From assembly GCF_023856365.1 (NCBI RefSeq), contig NC_064551.1:20874849-20938848 (forward strand): 64,000 nt of DNA, written 5' to 3'. The translations under genes were made by a program, and so were the position numbers. This DNA is from Brienomyrus brachyistius. Lineage: Eukaryota > Chordata > Actinopteri > Osteoglossiformes > Mormyridae. Below, piece by piece: positions 39,001 through 49,161 of this stretch; position 1 is the stretch's first letter; every line of letters begins with the position of its first letter. A model generated the notes under the pieces. It was not told the origin of the DNA. It saw only the letters and a list, made by a program, of their open reading frames with translations, and searched no databases.

Positions 39001-40475
39001 TGCACTTCAACGCCATTGCAAAACCTTGGATGACCTAAGTTTATCTCTTTTCTTTTCCTTTTTTTTATAATAATGATTAAAAAGAGTTGTCCAATGTATT
39101 TCAGATGTCCATAGTATATACATGTGTTGATACTACATAGCCAAGATATTATATAAAATACCTAAGGTACAGCAAATTATTTGTTTGTGTAACTTTAATA
39201 TGCACTTACAATATTTGGAGTTTAATACATTGTTTATTTCTTAGGAAAAATATCTAGATTAGGTTAACCTCCTATATTTTTTGTAAAATCTTTTTAAAGT
39301 GTTTTTCCTCTTCGTTTGATTGTGGCCACATCTCCGTCATGTGCAGCCATGTTTCATTGAGCATTGCATGGATTTTAGCTGCACTTTTTCAGGCATGTCT
39401 AATGCTGACGCAGGAGAAGCATTCCCAGAAAAAATCCTGTTTGATGATTGTGCCTTGTATACTTTGGGATTTTTTGTTTTCTTCGCGTCTTTGCAACGCA
39501 GGACGTGCTGGGGGTTAGGGGTGCGTTTCTGTAAATGATTAAAGGTGTTCGACGCCTCCGAGGCTGGGTTTGGACATGTATTGTCCAGACCATGTGCACT
39601 GTGTGGTTCTGTACTTAACAGCAGCCTGTCTGCTTTTAGAGGTTTTTTTTTTGTTATTGCCAAAAAACATTTTACTGAACACTGTAGTACAGTCCTGCTA
39701 CCTTTAAAGGACCTTTCATGAATGTCTTAATTTGTTCTCTCCTTATTTCATTTAAGCAGGTTCAGTGAACCAAATACATGTTTGGTAATACACTGGAAGC
39801 TTAACATGGTACAAGTCACGATGCGGCGATCTATACTGTGTAGGGAAATTGACGTGTAAATACGATGCTTGTTACATGCTGTCGCTGTAGTGTTTTGTCA
39901 TATCCTGTCATTATACGAGCAGGTATACAGTAGATATATTGGTGCATTTAATTGTGCTTAAATGGTATATATATTTTTTTTTTTACCATTACTTATGATT
40001 TCTCCCTCTCCTTTTAAAACAGACAGACTGCCTGTTAACGTATTGTACATGATGTATGTAACACGTTCCAAAATCACAGAGATGTGTTTGTGACTTAACT
40101 GTGGGGCGGGGGAGGGATCAGCTAAGGATTCCCAAAAGTGTGTGAAAACCGTGTTGTACCCCCACCCGCAAAGGGATTTCCCTGCTTCCATCTCTCCCTA
40201 TGCTGATTTCATTTTAGGTTTTCTTACTGGCTGTTTGGAAGATTTTGTCCTACTGTGGAGGGTTGGGGGAGGGGGCTTTCTATGTTAGTTTGTATACTTT
40301 TTTAAGAAAAATACCCAAAGGCAAAAAAAAACCTCACCTAGAATGTATGTGTAGAGTACTGCTGTCATATTAGTACATAACTGATATTTTTAAGAAATAA
40401 ACAGTTGTGTTTCCATGTCTTGTAATTCTTTTTTTTTTTTTTTTTTTTAAATAAAAGTCAAGTAAACCTGGATAT
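35930..40475 (+). other. phip: inferred phip 3' UTR
   Basis: No coding exon is recognised between the phip stop and two AATAAA signals at 40396-40401 and 40450-40455. The stretch is mostly AT-rich with short meaningless ORFs, as in a long 3' UTR; mammalian PHIP also has a long one. The 3' end is inferred, and the true polyadenylation site could lie closer to the stop. Confidence 0.5.
40396..40401 (+). promoter_or_regulatory. candidate poly(A) signal for phip
   Basis: AATAAA, with a second AATAAA at 40450-40455 after a T-rich run. These are the last consensus signals before the GC-rich region that precedes the next gene. Confidence 0.5.
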
Positions 40476-40559
40476 ACAAGGAATCTGTATTCTGCATTCT
40501 GAAAATTAAAAGATTTTTGTAATGGAATCTAATGCTCAGCATTTCTATAACATCCCAAT

Positions 40560-40780
40560 CTGTGATTCGTTACCGTCAGCAGTCGGATGCTGAGCCGGCG
40601 CGTTTAACGCGGAAACGCTTCCTCCTTGCGGCAGCCTAGTGTCACTGCGGCGGCCCGTATGCGACGCATCAATGTGAAGTGCGTCCCCTGACGTGGCGGA
40701 GTTAGAGAGGCGCCTTTGCTTTTCGTGGGCGCCTGCGATTGGACATTTGAGCGGCTTGTCCATTTCATACTTTTTTAGAT
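40560..40780 (+). promoter_or_regulatory. GC/CpG-rich stretch, possible promoter of the YccV-like gene
   Basis: After the phip poly(A) signals the sequence becomes CpG-rich (gccggcgcg, gcggcggcccg) and contains an inverted CCAAT (gattgg) near 40737. A donor-like AG/gtacgt at 40973 and an acceptor-like tctgcag at 41211-41217 could bound a 5' UTR intron. This is inference only. Confidence 0.35.
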
Positions 40781-41290
40781 ACACAGGTGCTAGAGTGAAA
40801 CTACAGCCCCTTGCAAAAGAAACTGTCAGATGGCAGTGGAAAGAACCCGTTATCGTCGTTTTGCTTCAGTGGTTAGACGAACACTAATAAGAAGCTAGTA
40901 AGCGACTGTCTACACCTACTGGCTACTCTTTGAAAGTATTCGAAGCAAAACTGACCACTTGAACCTGAATAGGTACGTAATTGTTGCTTTATCTATATGA
41001 AAACATGCATTACCGAGATTGCTTTAAAAAAACATAACATACACTAGGGAGCTTGTCGGAAGTTTTTTACGTGCTGCATGTATTTTACGATACTATATTG
41101 CTTTTGACCTATGGTAGGCGCCGTCATATCCGCTTAATATTAGTGTACAGAATGTTGGCGAGGACCCAATATGTATCCCGTTATTATTTGGTTAACAGGC
41201 GCAGCTATTGTCTGCAGTTTTCTATAAGTGTTTTAAATTCATCTGTCAACGTGCTTCCGCCCTCGAAGTCTGTTCTGAATTCAGGAGACG

Positions 41291-41415
41291 ATGCCACAGA
41301 TATCACCTGTAGCGCTACTGCAGGTAACTCTGCTTCTGTCCGCGCTGCCCGTTCAGTTTCTCATCTCCAAGTGGACCGGGACGTCGTCGGCGGAGTGCCA
41401 CCGCGCCACTATGCG
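41291..41415 (+). CDS. YccV-like gene, exon 1 (hydrophobic N-terminus)
   Basis: 125 nt, ATG to phase 2. Encodes VALLQVTLLLSALPVQFLIS. Chosen because it is the only upstream segment seen with an ATG, an open frame and a GT donor giving the phase the next exon needs. Confidence 0.65.
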
Positions 41416-42906
41416 GTACATGTGACTCTTGATGTCGCTGTCACCTGTACAGATGGGCATTGATTCTGAAATTCTTACGTTTGTTTATATACTTTTTGCA
41501 GGCTTCTTAGAGTCTGGAACGACTTCAGGAAACATCATCTGAACGTGACGGCGTGGACAGACTGGACGAAACAATGGATATCTAAATTTCTGTAAGAAGC
41601 TAATATCAAATCTGATTTCAAACGTGCGGTTTACCGAACAGATCGCACCAGCAGAGCGTTTGAACGTTTGCGTCCTAATCAGGCCCGCAGCTGCTGAGGA
41701 GCAATTGGATCCTCTGGGAGAATCTCCTGCTTTGGAGGTGCTGCTCTACGATAATAACCAGGGCTACTTCGGAGGTGAGCGCCGATTTTGAAGCCATGCC
41801 TGCGCTTGGACTCTTTCTTTGCCTCCAACAAGAACTTAAAATGGCCTGAAAACGTGTGTTTTCCTCCGGGGACCCTCTCCAGCGTCCAGGGAGGTCCGCA
41901 GTCCTCGTCCGGCATACGTTCTGCACAGGGTAGGGCAGGTGGTGATGGCGCAAGGCAACCACATGGTGGGCGTAATCGTCAGTTGGGACGAGAAGCTGAA
42001 AGCGCCCCAGGAGTGGATGCAGAAAATGTACTCGGAGCATGAGGTCAGGGCATTTCATGCATTTCACTCACTGCTTGGCTCAGGTGAATTAATGTGAATT
42101 AATGCTTTTATACCACAGTGATCCCGGTCAGTTACAGAATATCGACACAAATATGGGAAAATCGCACTCCAATGGAGCACAAGTTTATTATTATTATTGT
42201 AATCTGTTAAAACTGGATATGAAACTTTAAAAAAGGTATTGTTGCATTGTTGTGCATGCTGCAACCTTAAAAGTAAGCAGATTTTAAAACGTTTTGCGCT
42301 TCCTGCAGTTGCAGAAAGTTGAAGACACTCCTCATTACAAGGTGATCTTCAATGGCCCGGGACCCTCGTCCATCTTGGTGGGGTATCTCCCCCAAACGTC
42401 GCTACAGCTTTTCACAGGTTTCAAGGTATTGTGTGTGCGTGTGCATATCTTAGGATTGTAATAACACTATAGAAGAACAGGCTACAGAAACGTAGATGAA
42501 AAATCCACATATCGTAGTGGTGGTACCCGTAATAGTACCTGTGATCAGAGGGTCGCCAGAGTGATTTTGTCGTTGGTCCCTTAAGTCAGCTCCTCCAGGG
42601 CCTGTTTTATCCTGCTTTCTCAGTTGTACGTCACTTTGGATGAAAGTGTTTAAATAACTTTTGAAGTAAATGGGCTTTATGAAGTGACTCCCAACTCTGA
42701 AAAGTGCCGCTTGTATAAATCCTGCGTGCATCATGGGTACGCCTTGTGTGACCGGCAGTCGGTGTAGACGCTGTTGGAGCCGCCCCTGAGCGTCCCTGTG
42801 TTTTCGGCAGCCGGACATTCCCACGCTGAACAACTATTTCAGCCACTTTGACGGGGAGCGTTTCGTTATGAAGCCCTGGCTGCAGGAGCTATTCCCAGAG
42901 GATTGA
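41291..42906 (+). CDS. YccV/HspQ-like (hemimethylated-DNA-binding domain) protein with hydrophobic N-terminus, 6 exons
   Basis: Exons 41291-41415, 41502-41591, 41683-41774, 41883-42043, 42309-42425 and 42811-42906 join in frame to 227 codons including TGA, giving 226 residues. Introns are 86, 91, 108, 265 and 385 bp, all GT-AG. Residues 1-25 are hydrophobic (MPQISPVALLQVTLLLSALP...), like a signal peptide or signal anchor. A basic/aromatic stretch follows (LLRVWNDFRKHH). The C-terminal half carries the YccV-like fold signature (YVLHRVGQVVMAQ, GVIVSWDEKLKAP, HYKVIFNGPG, NNYFSHFDGERF), the family that includes bacterial HspQ and the C-terminus of FBXO21. No F-box is seen. The start ATG has A at -3. 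Function is unknown. The first exon is the least certain, with a non-optimal donor cg/gtacat. Confidence 0.8.
41502..41591 (+). CDS. YccV-like gene, exon 2 (RVWNDFRKHHLNVTAW)
   Basis: 90 nt, phase 2 to 2. Strong acceptor tttttgcag, donor gtaaga. Open in the required frame only if spliced at this donor, because a TAA follows directly. Confidence 0.75.
41683..41774 (+). CDS. YccV-like gene, exon 3 (acidic linker)
   Basis: 92 nt, phase 2 to 1. Acceptor taatcag, donor gtgagc. Encodes AAAEEQLDPLGESPALEVLL. Confidence 0.75.
41883..42043 (+). CDS. YccV-like gene, exon 4 (domain start)
   Basis: 161 nt, phase 1 to 0. Acceptor tctccag, donor gtcagg. Encodes PAYVLHRVGQVVMAQGNH and VGVIVSWDEKLKAPQEWMQ. 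Confidence 0.88.
42309..42425 (+). CDS. YccV-like gene, exon 5
   Basis: 39 codons, phase 0 to 0. Acceptor cctgcag, donor gtattg. Encodes VEDTPHYKVIFNGPGPSSIL and VGYLPQTSLQLFTGF. Confidence 0.88.
42510..42665 (+). mobile_element. SINE-like fragment in the YccV-like gene intron
   Basis: 'gtgatcagagggtcgccag' and 'ttgtacgtcactttggatg' resemble the 3' body and tail of tRNA-derived fish SINEs. Weak. Confidence 0.4.
42811..42906 (+). CDS. YccV-like gene, terminal exon
   Basis: Acceptor tcggcag, stop TGA at 42904-42906. Encodes PDIPTLNNYFSHFDGERFVM and KPWLQELFPED, matching the conserved end of the fold (HPxxxxYFxxF ... YPED in FBXO21). Confidence 0.88.
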   Translation, partial: PDIPTLNNYFSHFDGERFVMKPWLQELFPED

Positions 42907-43340
42907 AGTGTGTCTGCGCAGAGGATGCCGCCGGCTGCGCAGCTACAGAGCAGTGGCAGATGAGTTCCTGTAAGAACTGCCTCTCGCAGTGCCCACTGGC
43001 ACGATGAAACTCCCTCCTACATGGTGCTTCAGTGAGACCAGGAATACATCTCAATTCCTAAGTACTTGAGCCTAGATGGAGATTGAAAGAGCACCAAAAT
43101 CATGGAGGGGGAGGCATACCCTGTGTAGTAAAATGAAAATGAAATGCTTTGTAAATGTAATTTTTTTTTAATAGTGAAAGATGATGAAATCATTATTTAA
43201 ATTATGCAGAAGCTGTATTGAAAAATGTGAGGTTTATAAGTTAAAAGGTGTAAAAAGTATAATTGGGAATTTTTTAGGGTCTGTCAATGTCAAGGAATTA
43301 TGTGATTTTTGAGCTTTACTTGCGTGTTTGGAAAAGCTTA

Positions 43341-43346
43341 TTTATT
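43341..43346 (-). promoter_or_regulatory. candidate irak1bp1 poly(A) signal
   Basis: TTTATT on + is AATAAA on -, about 130 bp beyond the irak1bp1 stop and inside the predicted 3' UTR of the YccV-like gene. Confidence 0.55.
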
Positions 43347-43443
43347 GATCTGTATATATAAAAAATGTCAGGAAGAGTTGTACAGTTTAATGTTGATACT
43401 TGTAGTGTGGGGCAGAATCTCTGAAGCTGCACAGTGCAGATGT

Positions 43444-43449
43444 AATAAA
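43444..43449 (+). promoter_or_regulatory. poly(A) signal of the YccV-like gene
   Basis: AATAAA about 540 bp after the stop, 25 bp before the irak1bp1 stop codon on the opposite strand. Confidence 0.65.
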
Positions 43450-43473
43450 AGTTGCCACAGACAATATGCTGTA

Positions 43474-43735
43474 TTAGTGTCTTTTTCTTGCTCGTTCCTT
43501 GGGCCGGATCTGGAAGGCGACGAAGACTTGTGCTGCCACTGATACGGTGGCTTGTCTGATCCACTGCTGCAGGGATGCCCGTGGGAGGGGAGTGGCCTCA
43601 TCGGCGTCCCCACTCCACTCCCGGCTCTCCTCCTCCCTGATGAGCAGGGGCTGCCCCAGGCCTTGTCCCAACAGACTGCATGCCTCGCGGGCCTTCTGCT
43701 GGGCGTTGGCCACCGCCGCCACACATGCCTTCCTC
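43474..43735 (-). CDS. irak1bp1: irak1bp1 exon 4 with stop
   Basis: 262 nt, phase 2 to TAA at 43476-43474. Acceptor ctccag. Encodes [39 protein letters not shown] and [18 protein letters not shown]. Confidence 0.93.
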
Positions 43736-46700
43736 CTGGAGACACATGTAGACACCCACAATAGCATCAAGCCTTAAATAGTGTGTTTGCCGCTACTACT
43801 ATGGTATGTACAGGGACTGGACAATGAAACAAACAGCAGCTCAATAGTGCTTGAGGATTCACACCTATGTATGCGTGGCCAGGTGACCAATCTTCACTGA
43901 TTGCACGTTCCATCAGTTGGAGCAGAGTGTGAAGATCGAGCTAGCAGAGCAATGGCACGCAACAAACCGGGAGACATAACGGCTCAATAAAGGACAAATT
44001 GTCGGTGCGCGTCTCGCTGGCACGTCTGTGACCAGGACAGCCAGTCTTTGTGGTGTATCGAGTGCTACAGTATCCAGGGTAATGTCAGCCTACCGCCATG
44101 AACAATGGACCACGTCCAACAGGAGTAACCGTAGATGCAAGAGGAAGCTATCAAAGGAATGTCTGGGTATTAACCCAGATTGTATCCAGAAATAAACCAC
44201 TGCTGTACAACTCACTGCAGAATTAAATGCGTACCTCGACTTTCCATGGATTGTTACGTATCCAGAATGATGGTTTGGTCTGCAATATCATGGCATTCCC
44301 AATTATTCCTACTTGTTCTAGATGGGTGTGTAACTGCCAACGACTACCGAACCATTCTGGAGGACCATGTTCATCTAATGATTCAAACATCGTACCCTGA
44401 ATGTGTTTCCGTGTACCAGGCTGATATTGCACCAGTACAGCAAGACTGGTGCTTTGGTGAACATGAAAGGGCAGTTGAACATCTCCCATGGTCTGCACAG
44501 TCGGATCTATTATTGAGCCACTTTGGGGGTGTTTTGGAGGAGTGAGTCAAGGAAGATTTTCCTCCAACAGCATCGTGTAGTGACCTGTCCACTACTCTAT
44601 AAGAGGAATGGCTCAACATGTGTATCTGTCATTTCCAAGACAAATTGATGCTGTATTTGCCACAAAAGGAGGCCCTACACCATACAAATAAATTACTGTG
44701 ATCTAAAACCAGGTGTTTCAGTTTCATTGTCCAACTCCTGTATCTACTAAAGGCGTAATCAACAGATGCTACTTACGTCTAAGCAAGTAATAAGTTCTAT
44801 GGAACTGAATCCATTTAAGAAGAATGGATAAGCGTTTGGCCCAGCAAACAAGTCACTTAAGTGTTCTTCCAGTTGTTTCCGGTAGACATGTGAGCAGCTT
44901 GCCAGCTCATTATTGACTGGGTCATTGAAGAGAAGGTGAAGCTACTGCCCACCTCAGCTGAGCCAGGTGTTCGGCACTGTGAGAGAACTGAGGTGCGTAC
45001 ACTGACACCGTCTTGTCCAGCTTCTCCACCAACGTGTTGCTCACAACCTGCATCTTTTCGAAGTCTGTGAATATTGCACTGACCTGAGGGCACACACACG
45101 CATAAGCAACAATGCATGCTTGTTAGCATGAGATGGATCACTCCTTCTAATGCACAAATGCAATGCCTATGCAGTCGTGCACTTCAATAACACAACATCC
45201 CCTCTCCACATCCCCTCTCATGCATCAGAAGCCAACAGCAATAGTCAAAGGTAAGCAACCACATAAACAAAATTTCATTCCGTTATCAGTAGGCGCTTTT
45301 CAATGTAGCACATACAAGCAACATACGACACAAAAGTTTTTTCATCTCGTTTATTTAATTCATGTGCCCAAAGCAAACACCATGCAGTGGAAGCAATCAG
45401 GCATCACGGCTGCGCAGGTGTAGGTTTCACAGGATACAGCTTGAAAAACAAGCAAGTACCTAAAAAACTGATAGGAAATGAAACTAGTTTCACAAGGGCA
45501 GCTTCCCTCTGCGTGTAGTCAATATGGCACAAGTACCTCAGCCTCCATGTAATACGTGTTGACTTCTCTTCTTATGGACTTAGTCACAGTTGTGTGTTCT
45601 TCCTAAAAAGGGAATTAATTATTGCACATCGTTCGCACCTCCACTACCAGTCAAAAGTTTTTGTACACCACAGGTTATTACTACTTTTCTAAGAACATAA
45701 GAAATTTACTAACGAGAGGAGGCCATTCGGCCCATCAACCTCGTTTGGGGAGAACTTAACTAATAGCTCAGAGTTACTAAGTTTTAGGAGGAGTAGCATG
45801 TCCTGTCCTTTTGTGTAAATTAAAATATTTCAATAGTATATTAAGTGCATGGAATTTATCATTTTCAATTGGGAGACATGGGAGAGTATCCACAGCATTT
45901 ATTTTGCAATAAGCCTCAAGATCCTGATTTTAACTTTTATGTGCTACAATAAAACTGAAATTGCCTCTTCATATTAAGAACATAAGAAATCTACAAACGA
46001 GAGGAGGCCATTCAGTCCATCAAGCTCATTGGGGGAGAACTTAAATAGCTCAGAGTTGTTAAAATCTTATCTAGCTCTGATTTAAAGGAACCTAGGGTTT
46101 TATCTTTCGTTACATTAGCAGGAAGACTATTCCATACTCTAACTACACACTGTGTAAAGAAGTGCTTCCTCAAATTCATTTTAAAATGTTCTCACGCTGA
46201 TTTCCACTTACAGTATGGCCACGAGTTCTAGTATTTAAACTAATATTGAAATAGTCATTTGGCTGAACAGCATCCAGACCTGTTAGAATCTTATATACCT
46301 GGATCATGTCCACCCTTAGTCTCCTTTGCTCGAGCTAAACAGACTCAGCTCAGCTAACCTCTTCTCATAAGACATTCCTCTAAGACCAGGAATAATTCTC
46401 GTAGCCCTACGTTGCACCCTTTCCAAGGCCTTCTTGAGGTATGGTGACCAAACCTGCACACAATATTCTAGGTGGGGTCTTACCAAGGAATTATATAATC
46501 GTAGCATCACCTCCCTTGACTTAAACTCCACACACCTAGAGATGTAACCCAACATCCTATTGGCCTTTTTTATTGCTTCCCTACACTGGCGAGAGTGGGA
46601 CATGGAAGCATCAACATACACACCGAGGTCTTTCTCGTAATCAGCTACCTTTATTTCAGTGGAACCTATAAAATATCTGTACTTAATATTTCTGCTCCCT

Positions 46701-49161
46701 GCATGGATTAACTTACATTTGTCTACATTAAATTTGATCTGCCAGGTATCAGCCCAGTCACTAATTAAATCCAGATCCCGGTGTAGCCTCTCCGCTGCAG
46801 CCTCTCCGCTGCTAGATCAATATCTCCTACACCACCCACCTTGGTGTCATCTGCAAATTTAACCAGTTTACTGTATGTATTGGTGCCAATATCATTAATG
46901 TAAATTAGGAACAATAGTGGTCCTAAAATTGAACCCTGCGGTACCTCACTATGAACGCAGGCCCACTGTGACATTGTACCTCATAACTACTCGCTGCTTC
47001 CTGTCTGTTAAACAGTTTTCGATCCAAGCTGCTACAGTTCCTAAAATCCCTGCAGCTTTGATCTTAGAAAGGGCCATTTATTGGGGACAACATCAAAGGC
47101 CTTCTGGAAATCTAAGTAGATCACATCGTAGGCCTTTTTGTGACCAATTTCTCTTGTAGTTTCCTCAAACAACTCAAGTAAATTAGGATCTACTTCTCCT
47201 AAATCCATGTTGGCTATTTGAATCCAGGTAATCTACCATTTTCACTGGGATTATAGCTTCCATTACTTTTCCAGTTATGCAAGTTAATCTGATTGGCCTA
47301 TAGTTTGCTGGATTACTTTTTTGAATATGGGTGTTATATTAGCATGCTTCCAATCAGAAGGTACCACACCAGCAAATAAAGATTTCTGGAATAGTAACGT
47401 TAAAGATTGGCTAAGAATATCCCTCATCTCTTTTAAAACTATAGGTAAGATGCCATCAGGGCCCTGCGATTTATTTATTTTGAGCTTAGCTAGGCTTAGT
47501 ACCACATCAGCCTCAGTTATACATATATTGGTCATAGACGACGCTGTATTCATACTAAAAGGTGGTAAGTTACTCATGCTCTCTACTGTGAACACCTGTG
47601 TAAAATAATCATTAAACTCATTTATTATATCAATTTCATTTTCAATTATAAGGCCCTTACTATCCTGCAAATTAGTGATTTCAGCTTTTACAGCTCTTTT
47701 GGAGTTACAATATTGGAAGAAGCTTTTAATGTCATCCTTAGCCTCCAATGCAGTCTTCCTTTCTACATTCCTCTTGGAGAGTCTTATTTTTTTAACTCAA
47801 CCTCTAGACTTGGATACTCCTGCTTAGTTTTGAAATTCTTAGTTAATTTCCATTTGTGGAAGAGAGTCCTTTTCCTCCTGAGTTTATTCTTAATTCCCTT
47901 AGTAAACCACCTTGGTTGTAGTTTCCTAGATTTTGTTTTGCTCGAAACAGGTATGAAGTCCTCTTGCACTTGCAACAATATTCTTTTAAAAAAATCCCCA
48001 TGCCTCTTCAACCGTTTTGCTATTTAACTCCATCCAGTTCACAAGTTCTAGTTTCAGTCTCATACCATTAAAATTAGCCTTCCTAACATTCTACACTTTT
48101 GTTTTAGACTTTCTATTTGGACTAATTCTATTTATTTCATAAACTGCAGATTTTTTTATTCTTGTTAAATAACAGTGCAGGTCTGACATCCAATTAACTG
48201 GCTGTGTGATGATGGTATAGTCAAATTCTAGGCTGCCCTTTCCGTTTAATCCCATGAAAGAGAACAGTATTTAACGTCCCTTGCAGAAAGAACGCCTCGG
48301 ATTTTGTCTGCTGTTAAAACTGCTAGAGGAGGTTACTTTGATGAATCAACGATAGGACTTTTTCTTGCTAGTAAAGGTACTCAAATGATGAACCTACCGT
48401 AAATCTATTTGTTAGCAAAGTTGAATTTGAAAATGTTGGATTTATTTTTGTAAATTTTAAGTGAGTAACATGCAAATGTAGAAAATATCTGTGTGTAAAA
48501 ACTTTACTGGTAGTGTACAACATGCCGATCTCTGCCGAAACCAAAAGCTTGTACATTTTTCTACATGTAAAACGCAGTTCGTTAAGGCTAGATATTCAGA
48601 CATTTCTACTTAATGGAAAAACGAGAAACAAGTGCACTTGAAAACTTGTGCAGATTTGCTAAAACTACAACTCAATCCAGGTTCTACTTTTTAGACTGTG
48701 TTCGTGTATTTTCCTTTTTCCAAGACTTCCTTTTTCTTGTACTCGATTCTAATTATTACCAAAATCGGTTCTTTGCTGTATGCCTGCGATATATACGATG
48801 ATTAGTTTATAAGTTGTTTTGCCTAATAGATAAATGTAAATGTCCACTTCCGCGGCATAAAGCATACCTTAACATCATGCTGTCTCAGAGTCTGCAGGAT
48901 ATAGTCCAGCCTCCGAGTTACACTCTCGGTGACATCGCTCACCGACCCTTTGGCGTTACTAACGCTGATGCACAGCACAGCCCGGTCCGGTGGGCTGGTC
49001 ACTTCGGCGCTGCCAGTTACCTGAATCTCACCCCCTGGACTTCGGCAGATCGGACCGGCGCGTTTAACTGACAAGCCCAATCCTGTGTCGTTTTCATTTG
49101 TCAAATTATCTCTCCTGGCCGGTACGAGAGCAGCATATACACAGGAAGGACTACCAGCCAT
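43474..49161 (-). CDS. irak1bp1: IRAK1-binding protein 1 (SIMPL domain), 4 exons
   Basis: Exons (transcript order) 49161-48868, 45602-45537, 45083-44953 and 43735-43474 join to 753 nt, 250 residues plus TAA, close to the roughly 260 residues of mammals. The SIMPL/DUF541-type protein is described as an IRAK1 partner modulating NF-kB p65 activity. Family landmarks: [91 protein letters not shown], and a basic terminus [10 protein letters not shown]. Introns carry a Tc1-like and a CR1-like insertion. Confidence 0.93.
43811..44740 (+). mobile_element. Tc1-like transposon B (same family as element A), in an irak1bp1 intron
   Basis: Termini CAGGGACTGGACAATGAAAC and (right, inverse) GTTTCATTGTCCAACTCCTG, with TA on both sides (43809-43810; 44741-44742). 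Transposase traces include [24 protein letters not shown] helix-turn-helix near 44010-44080 and a frameshifted catalytic part ([18 protein letters not shown] at about 44330). Deleted between about 44237 and 44240 and not functional. Confidence 0.82.
44953..45083 (-). CDS. irak1bp1: irak1bp1 exon 3
   Basis: 131 nt, phase 0 to 2. Acceptor cctcag, donor gtgggc. Encodes [20 protein letters not shown] and [20 protein letters not shown]. Confidence 0.92.
45537..45602 (-). CDS. irak1bp1: irak1bp1 exon 2
   Basis: 22 codons, phase 0 to 0. Acceptor ttttag, donor gtactt. Encodes [20 protein letters not shown], matching ITVTKDFRRVENAYHMEAE. Confidence 0.9.
45690..48230 (-). mobile_element. CR1-like LINE copy B, 5'-truncated, nested in irak1bp1 intron 1
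   Basis: On the minus strand: [20 protein letters not shown] (about 47950), then the RT start ([33 protein letters not shown]), [20 protein letters not shown] at about 46920, FADDTKVGG, and [20 protein letters not shown] with [19 protein letters not shown] at about 46540. Frameshifted. Its 3' side holds two LINE tails separated by the 200-bp shared block. Confidence 0.78.
45780..45975 (-). repeat. ~200-bp block shared with copy A's 3' flank
   Basis: Reverse complement of 24691-24895. Here it is bounded by LINE 3' ends on both sides (ttaagaacataagaaatcta at 45975; aagaacataagaaatttact at 45690). Confidence 0.8.
48868..49161 (-). CDS. irak1bp1: irak1bp1 exon 1
   Basis: 98 codons, ATG at 49161-49159, donor gtatgc. 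Encodes MAGSPSC... to RQHDVK. The [15 protein letters not shown] block is the start of the SIMPL domain. Confidence 0.93.

Larger units (their letters stand above)
45642..48515. mobile_element. second DNA transposon (Tc1-like remnant) split by CR1-like copy B
   Basis: The left end 'cactaccagtcaaaagttt' and the right end 'aaaaactttactggtagtg' are inverted relatives. Internal Tc1-like sequence near 48285-48350 ('tgctagaggaggttactttg') supports this. Edges approximate; no target duplication confirmed. Confidence 0.5.

Noticed and set aside
41053..41463. 136-codon ORF with a basic, mitochondrial-presequence-like stretch (MLARTQYVSRYYLVNRRS)
   Set aside because: Its frame cannot be spliced to the YccV-like exons without an immediate stop. 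The overlapping frame from 41291 fits the phase.
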